A DNA stretch of 56,215 nucleotides from Burkholderiales bacterium. Its GTDB lineage: Bacteria > Pseudomonadota > Gammaproteobacteria > Burkholderiales > SG8-41. This document shows, piece after piece, positions 16,792-24,229 of the stretch. The translations under genes and the position numbers were made by a program. Location of the stretch: the NCBI GenBank assembly GCA_020854035.1, contig JADZGE010000103.1, forward strand, positions 1 to 56,215, given 5' to 3'. Positions within the stretch are counted from its first letter, which is position 1, and every line of letters starts with the position of its first letter. A model generated the notes under the pieces. That model searched no databases and was not told the DNA's origin. It saw only the letters and a program-made list of their open reading frames with translations.

Positions 16792-17787
16792 TCATGTCGA
16801 GGCCCTTACGAAGTCCCAGGTCGCGCGGCCGTTGGCGCGAACCAGTTCCGCGCCTACTCGCTCGTTCCAGTAGCTCTCGGAGCCGTACTGCATCCGCCAT
16901 GAAAGCAAGCGGCCGGTAAACAGCTGCAGGTCGTACGCTTCCGTGATCCCCATCGCGCCATGAACGGCGTGGGAAATCGCGCACGCGCGCGCGGCCGCTT
17001 CGCTCGCGACCGCTTTCGCGGCGCCCGTACGGGTGCCGCGCGGCAGCGCGATTTCGCTCTCGCAGGCAATCGAGGCCGCCATGCGTGCCGCCAAGGCATC
17101 TTCCGCGAGAACCGCGATTTGCTGCTGTATCGCCTGAAACTTCGCGAGCGTTCGGGAAAACTGCTTGCGCTCGCTCGCATAGCCAATCGTGAGCTCGAGG
17201 ACTGCCTCGAGCGCGCCCGCGATTTGCGCGGTGCGCAGCGCGGCGCCGGCCAGGCGCCAGTCGGTTCCCTCCGCGGGCGCAAAGGTGAGAGTCGCCTCGG
17301 AAAGGCGCCATCGCATATCGCACTCCGCCGCGCCGATCAACCCGGCGTGCGCCGAGCTCTCCGCGCTCCCCGCTTCGAACACGTACGCCTTCGCGGGCGT
17401 GACGGCCATGACCCAGTCGACACTTCGGCCCCACGGGACGGCGGTGGCGACGATGCGATCGTCTTCCACACGGCCAGGCGCGGCCGTGCCGACGCCGTCC
17501 GGCAGCGTAGCGTGCGCGGCCGAAGCGAATGCGCGCGCGAGCATGACTTCCCCGAGCGGGACCGGTACCGCATAACGCCCACACGCCACCAGCACCGACT
17601 GCGCGTCGCGCAAGGCAACTCCCGATCCTCCCTGCGACTCGTCGAGGAGCGCCTTGTCGAAGCCCGATTCCTGCTGGAGATTCCACAGGGCGCGATCGAG
17701 CCCCTTCTCGATGGCCGCGCGAACACGCGCCGGCGTCGCGTGATCGGCGAAGAGCGCCGTGGCGGATTCGGCAAGGAGATCCTGCAT
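16792..17787 (-). CDS. acyl-CoA dehydrogenase-family protein (partner-type)
   Basis: This 331-aa protein is a shortish acyl-CoA dehydrogenase homologue. The C-terminal helical domain is clear: 'IGYASERKQFSRTLAKFQAI' with the FAD-contacting Arg, then HAVHGAMGITEAYDLQLFTG. The middle beta domain is degenerate and I do not see a canonical catalytic Glu. Pairs of unequal acyl-CoA dehydrogenases often form heteromers with one active site per pair. It starts 2 bp after the stop of the upstream acyl-CoA dehydrogenase and is the last gene of the minus-strand operon. Confidence 0.8.
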   Translation of the reverse strand: MQDLLAESATALFADHATPARVRAAIEKGLDRALWNLQQESGFDKALLDESQGGSGVALRDAQSVLVACGRYAVPVPLGEVMLARAFASAAHATLPDGVGTAAPGRVEDDRIVATAVPWGRSVDWVMAVTPAKAYVFEAGSAESSAHAGLIGAAECDMRWRLSEATLTFAPAEGTDWRLAGAALRTAQIAGALEAVLELTIGYASERKQFSRTLAKFQAIQQQIAVLAEDALAARMAASIACESEIALPRGTRTGAAKAVASEAAARACAISHAVHGAMGITEAYDLQLFTGRLLSWRMQYGSESYWNERVGAELVRANGRATWDFVRAST

Positions 17788-17789
17788 GG

Positions 17790-18566
17790 TCAGCGCAGGC
17801 CGAGTGCGCGGGCGATGATGCCGCGCAGGACTTCGCGGGTGCCCCCGCGCAGCGAATACGAAGGCGCCATGCGCGCGACGAAATTCAGCGTCCGAAGCAG
17901 GCGGGCCGGAGGCTCGATGTCGGGCTCGGCTCCCAGCAGGCGCGCGATGACGTCCGGAATCTCCTGCTCGAGCGCCGTGCCGAGATCCTTTACAAGAGCG
18001 GCCTCGGTGACCGGGCTCACGCCGTCCGCGAGCTTACCGGTAACCGCGATCGACATCTGTCTTAGCAGTGCCAGTCGCGAAGCGATGCGGCCCAGGGCGG
18101 CCATGCTCTCCGTCGGCGGCGCGATTCCACCATCTGCGCGACCCCTCAGCCACTCGAGCCATTCGTCGACGAGCACGATGCTCGAGAGAATTCGCTCGGG
18201 CCCGCTGCGCTCGAACGCGAGCTCGGCGTTCACCTGTTCCCAGCCCCCGCCTTCGGCTCCGATCAACGCGTCATCGGGCACCCGCACATCGTCAAAGACG
18301 ATCTCGCTGAAGTGCGTGTCGCCGGCGAGATCCCGAATCGGCGTGATCGTGATACCGGGGCTGCCAAGATCGACGACGAACTGAGAGAGACCGAGCCAGT
18401 GCCGCTCGGCAATCTGCCGCGAGAAGCGCGCATCGAAACCCATCCACGAGCGCGCTCGCACTTCAGGTGGCACATTCACGAGTGTCGTGCGCAGGAACTC
18501 GCGTACGGGAGCCCGCAGCGCTTCGTCGGCGGCGGGAATTCCGGTAAACGGCAGCGAAGGAAGCAT
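17790..18566 (-). CDS. acyl-CoA dehydrogenase with a large internal in-frame deletion
   Basis: This 258-aa reading frame joins the N-terminal helical part of an acyl-CoA dehydrogenase (1-60, to 'IAERHWLGL') directly to 'SQFVVDLGSPGITITPI', a segment that normally lies over 100 residues further on. The rest, including 'AGDTHFSEIVFDDVRVPDDAL' and the C-terminal GGTREVLRGIIARALGL, is intact. The missing piece normally carries the FAD- and acyl-binding beta-domain half, so the product is probably inactive or purely structural. The junction is near 18386. The frame is preserved, so this may be a recent deletion or an assembly error. Confidence 0.7.
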   Translation of the reverse strand: MLPSLPFTGIPAADEALRAPVREFLRTTLVNVPPEVRARSWMGFDARFSRQIAERHWLGLSQFVVDLGSPGITITPIRDLAGDTHFSEIVFDDVRVPDDALIGAEGGGWEQVNAELAFERSGPERILSSIVLVDEWLEWLRGRADGGIAPPTESMAALGRIASRLALLRQMSIAVTGKLADGVSPVTEAALVKDLGTALEQEIPDVIARLLGAEPDIEPPARLLRTLNFVARMAPSYSLRGGTREVLRGIIARALGLR

Positions 18567-18584
18567 CCTCGGCCACTCGCCACT

Positions 18585-18698
18585 TCAGGGGTTTGCCGGG
18601 GGGCTGCCGGCGAGCATGCGTCGCGCGGTGCAAGTCATCACCCGCCGGCCGTTCTGATTCATCACCGTGGATCGAGCCGCCGCCCGTGCACCGGTCAA
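18585..18698 (-). pseudogene. MaoC-like dehydratase C-terminal remnant
   Basis: The stretch between the ABC permease stop and the acyl-CoA dehydrogenase reads, in one frame, as a 37-residue tail. It contains 'STVMNQNGRRVMTCTARRML' and then a stop. That resembles the C-terminal strand of MaoC-type hot-dog hydratases ('NQxGxVVMT...'). The rest of the gene is missing. It fits the operon theme (CoA thioester breakdown) and suggests a second deletion next to the one in the adjacent dehydrogenase. Confidence 0.4.
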
Positions 18699-19487
18699 CT
18701 ACATTGACTGAGTCTCACCCTGAACGGGCCGCCAGCGCAAGAGCGAGCGCTCGACGCGAGTGACAAGCGCGTCGAGGATCAGCGCGAAAACGGTCAACAC
18801 GAGAATCCCGGCAAACACCGTGTTGATGTCGAACGTGCCCTCGGCCTGGAGGATGAGGTAGCCGATCCCGCGGGCGGATCCGAGATATTCGCCAACTACC
18901 GCACCGACGAAGGCCATCCCGACAGAGGTGTGCAGGCTCGAGAACACCCAGCTCATCGCCGAAGGCAGATACACCGTGCGCAGGAGCGCCCGGGGCGAAG
19001 CGCCCAACACGCGGGCATTCGCCAGGACGATCGGGCTGACTTCCCTCACGCCCTGGTAAACATTGAAGAAGACGATGAAGAAAACGAGCGTGACGCCGAG
19101 CGCGACCTTGGACCAGATTCCCAGGCCGAACCAGACCGCGAATATCGGCGCGAGAATCACGCGCGGCATCGAGTTGAACGCCTTGATGAAGGGGTCCGCA
19201 ACGACGGACGCAATCCGCGCCAGCGCGAGCCACAGTCCGACGGCAAGGCCAAGCGAGGTGCCGAGCACGAATGCGAGCAGTGTTTCCAGCAGCGTGATCG
19301 CAAGATGAGAGTAAATCTCGCCGCTCCTGAACCAGACCCACGTCACCTTCAGCACTTCGAGCGGGCGCCCGAAGAAGAACGGCGGCAGAACCCCGGTTTC
19401 GGTCAGCGCATACCACAGTGCGAACAGCGCGACGACACTGGCGAGCTGAAGTGGCGTGGCCCAGACCTCGCCTCGGCGGGAAGTCAT
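18699..19487 (-). CDS. ABC transporter permease (NitT/TauT/SsuC type)
   Basis: This 262-aa inner-membrane protein has about six hydrophobic segments and a BPD_transp_1 domain. The cytoplasmic coupling loop is visible as 'LANARVLGASPRALLRTVYL', ahead of a further pair of helices. The ATG at 19485-19487 overlaps the stop of the ATPase gene by four bases (ATGA), supporting this start. With the ATPase and the NMT1-type receptor it makes a complete importer of the nitrate/sulfonate/taurine class; the substrate is unknown. Confidence 0.9.
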   Translation of the reverse strand: MTSRRGEVWATPLQLASVVALFALWYALTETGVLPPFFFGRPLEVLKVTWVWFRSGEIYSHLAITLLETLLAFVLGTSLGLAVGLWLALARIASVVADPFIKAFNSMPRVILAPIFAVWFGLGIWSKVALGVTLVFFIVFFNVYQGVREVSPIVLANARVLGASPRALLRTVYLPSAMSWVFSSLHTSVGMAFVGAVVGEYLGSARGIGYLILQAEGTFDINTVFAGILVLTVFALILDALVTRVERSLLRWRPVQGETQSM

Positions 19488-20317
19488 GCGCAGGACTGCT
19501 GCCGGGCATAACCCTTCAGCACCTCGTCTTTCATGGCGCGCCAGATCTTCCGATGAAGCTCCACGAAACGAGGCTCGAGCCGAATATCGGAGACATCCCG
19601 CGGCCGGGGCAGATCGATCGGATACTCGCCGATCGGGCGAGTGCCGGGCCCCGCGGAGAGCACCACCACCCGATCGGACATGGCGATCGCCTCCTCCAGA
19701 TCGTGCGTGATGAAGATCACCGACTTGCGATCCGCCGACCACAACTCGAGCAGCTCGTTCTCCATGAGGCTTCGTGTCTGAACGTCGAGCGCCGAGAATG
19801 GCTCGTCCATCAGCAGGATCTGTGGATCCAGGATGAGCGTTTGCGCAAGCGCGACGCGCTTCTTCATTCCCCCCGAAAGCTCGTGCGGATACCGGTGTGC
19901 GTGGCCGCCGAGGCCCACGCGGCGCAGCCACTCGCGGGCCTGTTGATGTGCTTCCTTGCGAGCGCTGCCCCGGTAGAGGAGACCGATCGACACGTTGTCC
20001 AGGGCCGACATCCACGGCATCAGCGCGTCGGCCTGAAAGAGGTACCCCGCGCGGCGATTCAGGCCCGTGAGCGGGCTCCCGAACACATCGACGCGCCCAC
20101 TGCTCGGCACCAGCAGTCCGATCGCGACGTTGAGCAATGTCGACTTGCCGCATCCGGTGGGGCCGACCACGGAGAGGAATTCACCGCGTTTCACGAGGAG
20201 CGTGGTATCGCGAACGGCGGTGTACGCGGCACCGCCGCTGCCGTAGAACGTGACGGTAACCTCGCGCAGCGCGAGGGCCGGCGCTTCCGCGCTTTCGACC
20301 GGAGCGATCGACTGCAT
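19484..20317 (-). CDS. ABC transporter ATP-binding protein (NitT/TauT/SsuB type)
   Basis: This 277-aa ATPase has Walker A GPTGCGKST (52-60), signature LSGGM (148-152), Walker B ILLMDEP (167-173) and the switch His in FITHDL (202-207). The arrangement and length match NrtD/SsuB/TauB-type subunits. It lies 18 bp after the selenoprotein gene and overlaps the permease by four bases, so the importer and the selenoprotein are almost certainly on one transcript. Confidence 0.92.
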   Translation of the reverse strand: MQSIAPVESAEAPALALREVTVTFYGSGGAAYTAVRDTTLLVKRGEFLSVVGPTGCGKSTLLNVAIGLLVPSSGRVDVFGSPLTGLNRRAGYLFQADALMPWMSALDNVSIGLLYRGSARKEAHQQAREWLRRVGLGGHAHRYPHELSGGMKKRVALAQTLILDPQILLMDEPFSALDVQTRSLMENELLELWSADRKSVIFITHDLEEAIAMSDRVVVLSAGPGTRPIGEYPIDLPRPRDVSDIRLEPRFVELHRKIWRAMKDEVLKGYARQQSCA

Positions 20318-20335
20318 CCGCAGACCGGCGGCCGG

Positions 20336-20863
20336 TCAGTTCCGCCGCGTCAGCAGCGCAACGACGCTCTTCACTGCGATCTCCGCCTTGGCGCGCAGCG
20401 TGGCGTCATCGTTGTTCGCGACCGGATGCGCGATCACGGCGAACGGGTAGCCCGGCAATCCATTGATCTGCGCCACTACCTGCGCGCTGCGCGCGAAGCG
20501 GTCCGTGATCACGGCCGCGGCGGGAATGCCCAGCCGTTCGGCGGCGATGGCGTCGTGCAAACTGCACGACGAGCAGCTCCCTCAGTCGCCTATCGCGGAA
20601 AGAATCGCGTCCGCTGCGCTCATCTCCGCGAGCATGTCCGGCGCAACCGGGCGCGTTGCGTCGGGTTTGCGGCGCCGGATGAACTCGCGCACGCCGTATT
20701 CCCTCTCCAGGATGCCGGCGACGTGATCGTAGAAGCGTTCCGTGCCGATCTTCGCGTTGTCGATCATGCCGATGACGGCGCCCTCCAGAGAAGCCAGGGG
20801 CGGCGCCGGCCGCAGAGCCTCGCCTTCCGGGTGCAGCCGCGGATCCAGAACTCTCAATGTCAC
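20336..20863 (-). CDS. UGSC-family selenoprotein, TGA-encoded selenocysteine
   Basis: Read through an in-frame TGA at 20582-20584, this gene gives a 175-residue protein with selenocysteine at position 94. The local sequence is AIGD-U-GSCSSCSLHDAIAA, the U-G-S-C motif of the UGSC (seleno)protein family. The frame is open and family-like on both sides: 'EGAVIGMIDNAKIGTERFYD' before and 'RLGIPAAAVITDRFARSAQ' after. A bacterial SECIS-like hairpin begins 10 nt after the TGA. The GTG start at 20861-20863 follows AAGGAGG at ideal spacing. The U-x-x-C pair suggests a redox or thiol/selenol catalytic site; the reaction is unknown. A conventional caller would report a 93-residue truncated protein plus a separate fragment. 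Confidence 0.88.
20551..20571 (-). promoter_or_regulatory. bacterial SECIS-like hairpin
   Basis: On the minus strand CGUCGUGC (20571-20564), loop AGUUU (20563-20559) and GCACGACG (20558-20551) form a perfect 8-bp stem with a 5-nt loop. The loop begins 18 nt after the UGA. It has a G in its first two positions, as expected for SelB-recognised bacterial SECIS elements. The hairpin lies inside the coding sequence. Confidence 0.8.
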
Positions 20864-20922
20864 ATTTGCCTCCTTGCCTGTATCGGCCTGCGCATCTCGA
20901 ACCGCCGCCGTCGGAGCGCCGA

Positions 20923-21963
20923 TCAGGCGCCGATCGCGGTCGTGATCGCCAGCGATTTCTTGCCGTACCAGGGCGGGACGATCGCACCGAAACCGCCCGC
21001 CGGACCGCCGGCCGCGATGACCAGCAGATCGTCGGGGGAACGCAGAGCCTGATAGATGCGCTCTTCGTCCTTGCGTCCGGCGACCGCGGCCTTGCCCGCG
21101 GTGCGCCATTCCTTGCGGGCCACGCGCGCGACCTCGAATGTGTACTCGCGAATGTTCTCCTTCGACCAGTTGGCCGCGGCAAAGATCTGCCGGTGCTGCT
21201 GCGCGATCACCATCGCGTAGTTTCCCGCCCAGATCGAGTACGTGAGCATGTTCGAGCGTATCGCGGCCGCGTAGGTGTCAAGAATCTCCTTCGGATCGTG
21301 GGTCCACTCGTTCATGATCTGGTGCGGCGATTCCACCGCCATCACCGTCACCGCGGACACGCCGGCCGGAATGCCGCGCTCGACCGACAGTGGCACCCAC
21401 GGGCTCCCGTCCTCGTCCTCGGCAAGACAGAAGGTGAACTTGCCGGGGTGTCCGAGCGTCGAGCGATCGAGCTGCCCTGGATATCCGCCGAGCACGTTCA
21501 GTATGAAGAGCCGGATGGCGCGTCCGATCGTCGCGTTCGCGCGGCTTGCATTGGCAAAGACGTTATGTGTCGCGTTCATGCCGATGTCGGTCCGGATCGG
21601 CCCGTTTACCACGATCATCGGCGCGCTGCCGCCGGTGCTCGCCGTGCAGCCATGCAGCCCGAACTGCGGCTCGCACATCGCGCGAATCGCGCTCGCGACG
21701 ACCGGCATGAACTCCGGGAGGCATCCCGCCATCACCGCCGCGATCGCCACCTTCTCGGCGGTGATGCGCCGCCGGCGCACGGGCTCGACGCCGATGACGT
21801 CGTCGGCGTTGCGCCCTACCGCCGCAAGGAACGCGCGCACGGCTGTATCCGTAGGTGGCACGATCGGCAGCCCGTCGGTCCAGCCGTTACGCTGGAAGAG
21901 CTCGTTTGCCTCGAACGCATCCGCGACTTCGTGTGCGGGGCTCGTCAGGGTCGCTTCGGTCAC
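20923..21963 (-). CDS. conserved hypothetical partner of the UGSC selenoprotein
   Basis: This 346-aa soluble protein has no domain I can name. It shows conserved-looking blocks 'LFQRNGWTDGLPIVPPTD' (22-39), 'AVMAGCLPEFMPVVASAIRA' (77-96), 'HGCTASTGGSAPMIVVNGPI' (104-123) and a C-terminal 'GGPAGGFGAIVPPWYGKKSL'. Four cysteines (C81, C97, C106, C179) could serve as redox partners. No signal peptide is seen. The chosen start is GTG 21961-21963. It lies 59 bp upstream of the selenoprotein and 19 bp after the transport receptor, which implies joint function. Confidence 0.75.
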   Translation of the reverse strand: MTEATLTSPAHEVADAFEANELFQRNGWTDGLPIVPPTDTAVRAFLAAVGRNADDVIGVEPVRRRRITAEKVAIAAVMAGCLPEFMPVVASAIRAMCEPQFGLHGCTASTGGSAPMIVVNGPIRTDIGMNATHNVFANASRANATIGRAIRLFILNVLGGYPGQLDRSTLGHPGKFTFCLAEDEDGSPWVPLSVERGIPAGVSAVTVMAVESPHQIMNEWTHDPKEILDTYAAAIRSNMLTYSIWAGNYAMVIAQQHRQIFAAANWSKENIREYTFEVARVARKEWRTAGKAAVAGRKDEERIYQALRSPDDLLVIAAGGPAGGFGAIVPPWYGKKSLAITTAIGA

Positions 21964-21982
21964 GATCGATTTCCCGGGATGC

Positions 21983-23014
21983 CTAACGCTTGTACTTGCG
22001 CAACGCTTCTTCGGCGAAGCGGTTGGTATACGTATCGTCGAGCCGGACTTGCGCGCCTGCCACGCTCGAGTCGAATGCACGCAGCATCTTCAGCGTGTTT
22101 TCCACGCCCTCTTTCGGAAAGAGCCCATTGGGGGAGATCCCTTCTCGTACTTTCGTGAACGATGCCATGTAGAGATCCTTGTTCCGCACGTATTCTGGCG
22201 GCACCGTCTTCACCACCTGTTCCGGCGTCGCCGCCTGAATCCACAACAAGGCGCGTACCATCGCGTTCGTCAGCGCCTGGACGGTGCGCGGATTCCTCGT
22301 GATGAATTCGCGCGTCGTATACAGCGTTCCGGCGGGCATCGGGCTGCCGAAGACCGCCAGTGTGCCCTTCGTCGTGCGGGTGTCGACCACGATGACGACG
22401 TCGCCTGCCGTCTCGAGTTCGGTCATGAGTGGATCGATGTTCGAGATCGCGTCGATCTGCCCGGAGCGCACGGCTGCCGCCCCTCCGGCACCGGAACCCA
22501 CGCCGATGAACGACACATCGCTCGCCTTGAGCCCGTGCTGACCGAGCAGAAACGCGACGAACGTCTGGGTCCCGGAACCGGGCGCGGTCACGCCGATCTT
22601 CAGACCCTTCAAGTCCTTCGCCGACTGGTACTTCGCCGCTCTCGGCTTCGCTATGCCCAGTGCGAATCCCGGATATCGCCCTTGAGCCACGAACGCCTGA
22701 ATATTCTGGCCCTTGGACTGGATCGTGATCGTGTGTTCATAGGCGCCGGCGACGACGTCGACGCTTCCTCCGACGAGCGCCTGCATCGACCTCGAGCCGC
22801 CCTGAAAATCGCTGATCTCGACATCGAGCCCCTCGTCCTTGAAATAGCCGAGCCGCTCCGTGATGGTAAGCGGCAGGTAGTAAAGCGCCGCCTTGCCGCC
22901 CACGCCGATATGCACGGCCGGTTTCTCGAGCTTGCCCTGTGCGGCCGCGGGCGCTGCGGCGAGAATCGCGGTCATCACGGCCGCCCCGATCAGAACGGCA
23001 TTGCGCTGGATCAT
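21983..23014 (-). CDS. ABC transporter substrate-binding protein (NMT1/SsuA-like)
   Basis: This 343-aa periplasmic receptor has a signal peptide (1-25, ending AAAQ) and the NMT1/THI5-type core 'YYLPLTITERLGYFKDEGLD', 'ISDFQGGSRSMQALVGGSVD' and 'KDLKGLKIGVTAPGSGTQTF'. The family binds nitrate, sulfonates, taurine or pyrimidine-like compounds; the ligand here cannot be read. AAGGAGGAG precedes ATG 23012-23014. It is the receptor for the ATPase and permease downstream, with the selenoprotein pair lying between. Confidence 0.9.
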   Translation of the reverse strand: MIQRNAVLIGAAVMTAILAAAPAAAQGKLEKPAVHIGVGGKAALYYLPLTITERLGYFKDEGLDVEISDFQGGSRSMQALVGGSVDVVAGAYEHTITIQSKGQNIQAFVAQGRYPGFALGIAKPRAAKYQSAKDLKGLKIGVTAPGSGTQTFVAFLLGQHGLKASDVSFIGVGSGAGGAAAVRSGQIDAISNIDPLMTELETAGDVVIVVDTRTTKGTLAVFGSPMPAGTLYTTREFITRNPRTVQALTNAMVRALLWIQAATPEQVVKTVPPEYVRNKDLYMASFTKVREGISPNGLFPKEGVENTLKMLRAFDSSVAGAQVRLDDTYTNRFAEEALRKYKR

Positions 23015-23061
23015 CTGCTCCTCCTTGTCGATGGGGTCTCTCCCGTGCTGCGCTTCATGTC

Positions 23062-24219
23062 TCACACGACCCTGGCGGCCTTCAGTCTTTCTTGCGTGGC
23101 TTCGTCGTAGCCGAGACGCGCGAGAATGCGACCGGTATCCTGGCCGTGCGCGGCCAGGGCGCACGAGGGCTTCCCCGGCTCTTCCCGAAAATGTATGGGC
23201 GTGCCGAGATTCTCCACGCCGTCATCGCCTTTCACGACCATGCCGCGCTCCCGGAGGTAGGGTTGATTCCACGCCTCGTCCAGATCGAGCAACGGCGCGT
23301 AGCACACACCCTTGTCCGCGAGCCACCGGTCCCACTCGTCCCGGGTCTTCGTCGCAAAGGTCTCCTCGAGAAAGCGTCTAACGGGGTCCTGGGCCGGGCC
23401 CCACGGCAACCGGCACACCGGGATCAGGTCGGCACGGCCGAGCGCGTTCAGCAGGTTCTCGACGAAATTCATCTCGGCGCCCGAGAGCACGATGTACCTG
23501 TCGTCGATGGTGCGGTAGATGTTGTAGAAGGCCGCGCCACCATGGAGGCGTTCGCAGGCCAGGTCCGGTGCGCGATTATCCGCGATAACACTGCTCAGGA
23601 TGTGCGGCGTCCACGACATGATCGTGTCGGCCATCGCCATGTCGAGGAAATCGCCTCGACCGGTCTTCTCGCGCCTGAGAAGCGCCATCAGAATCCCGAT
23701 CAGCGCCGCGGAGCCAAGAGCGACGTCCGCGACGGGCAGCGCGGGCAGCGAAGGGCGCTCGCCTTCGGGCCGACCGAGGCTCAATACGCCGGTCAACGCC
23801 TGCGCGCCGGCGTCATGCGACGGGCGCTGCGCCAGCGGACCGGTCTGGCCGAACGCGGAAAGCGAGCAGTAGACGATGCGCGGGGCCCGTTCCTTGACGG
23901 CGGCGTAGCCAATTCCGAGGCGGTCGACGACGCCGGGACGAAACGACTCGACGATGACATCGGCTTCTTCGGCAAGCCTGAAAAAAATCTCCCGGCCTTC
24001 CTCGGACTTGAGATTCAAGGTCAGAGACTTCTTTCCCCGCTGCGTGTTGCGGAAGTAGGCGGGAAAACCCTCGATCGGAGGGCCGAGTCTTCGCGTCGGC
24101 TCGCCTTCGTGGCTTTCAATCTTGATCACTTCGGCGCCATGATCGGCCATGGTGAGACCGATCCATGGACCCGGAAGAAAGCGGGACAGATCGAGGACGT
24201 GGACACCTTCGAGCTTCAC
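23062..24219 (-). CDS. CaiB/BaiF-type CoA-transferase (second in operon)
   Basis: This 385-aa class III CoA-transferase has the N-terminal CoA-binding region 'GPWIGLTMADHGAEVIKIES', 'NTQRGKKSLTLNLKSEEG', and 'ADVIVESFRPGVVDRLGIGY'. The likely catalytic Asp is D165 in PVADVALG. Such enzymes move CoA between carboxylic acids and would activate the imported acid for acyl-CoA dehydrogenation. It begins 10 bp after the preceding CoA-transferase gene, so the two are co-transcribed and may form a heteromer. Confidence 0.9.
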   Translation of the reverse strand: MKLEGVHVLDLSRFLPGPWIGLTMADHGAEVIKIESHEGEPTRRLGPPIEGFPAYFRNTQRGKKSLTLNLKSEEGREIFFRLAEEADVIVESFRPGVVDRLGIGYAAVKERAPRIVYCSLSAFGQTGPLAQRPSHDAGAQALTGVLSLGRPEGERPSLPALPVADVALGSAALIGILMALLRREKTGRGDFLDMAMADTIMSWTPHILSSVIADNRAPDLACERLHGGAAFYNIYRTIDDRYIVLSGAEMNFVENLLNALGRADLIPVCRLPWGPAQDPVRRFLEETFATKTRDEWDRWLADKGVCYAPLLDLDEAWNQPYLRERGMVVKGDDGVENLGTPIHFREEPGKPSCALAAHGQDTGRILARLGYDEATQERLKAARVV

Positions 24220-24229
24220 GTTCGTCCCG

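Noticed and set aside
20582..20584. The TGA in the UGSC gene as a nonsense mutation or frameshift
   Set aside because: The frame continues without a shift into a family-like sequence, the residue after the TGA begins G-S-C, and a correctly spaced hairpin follows. Selenocysteine explains all three; a mutation explains none.
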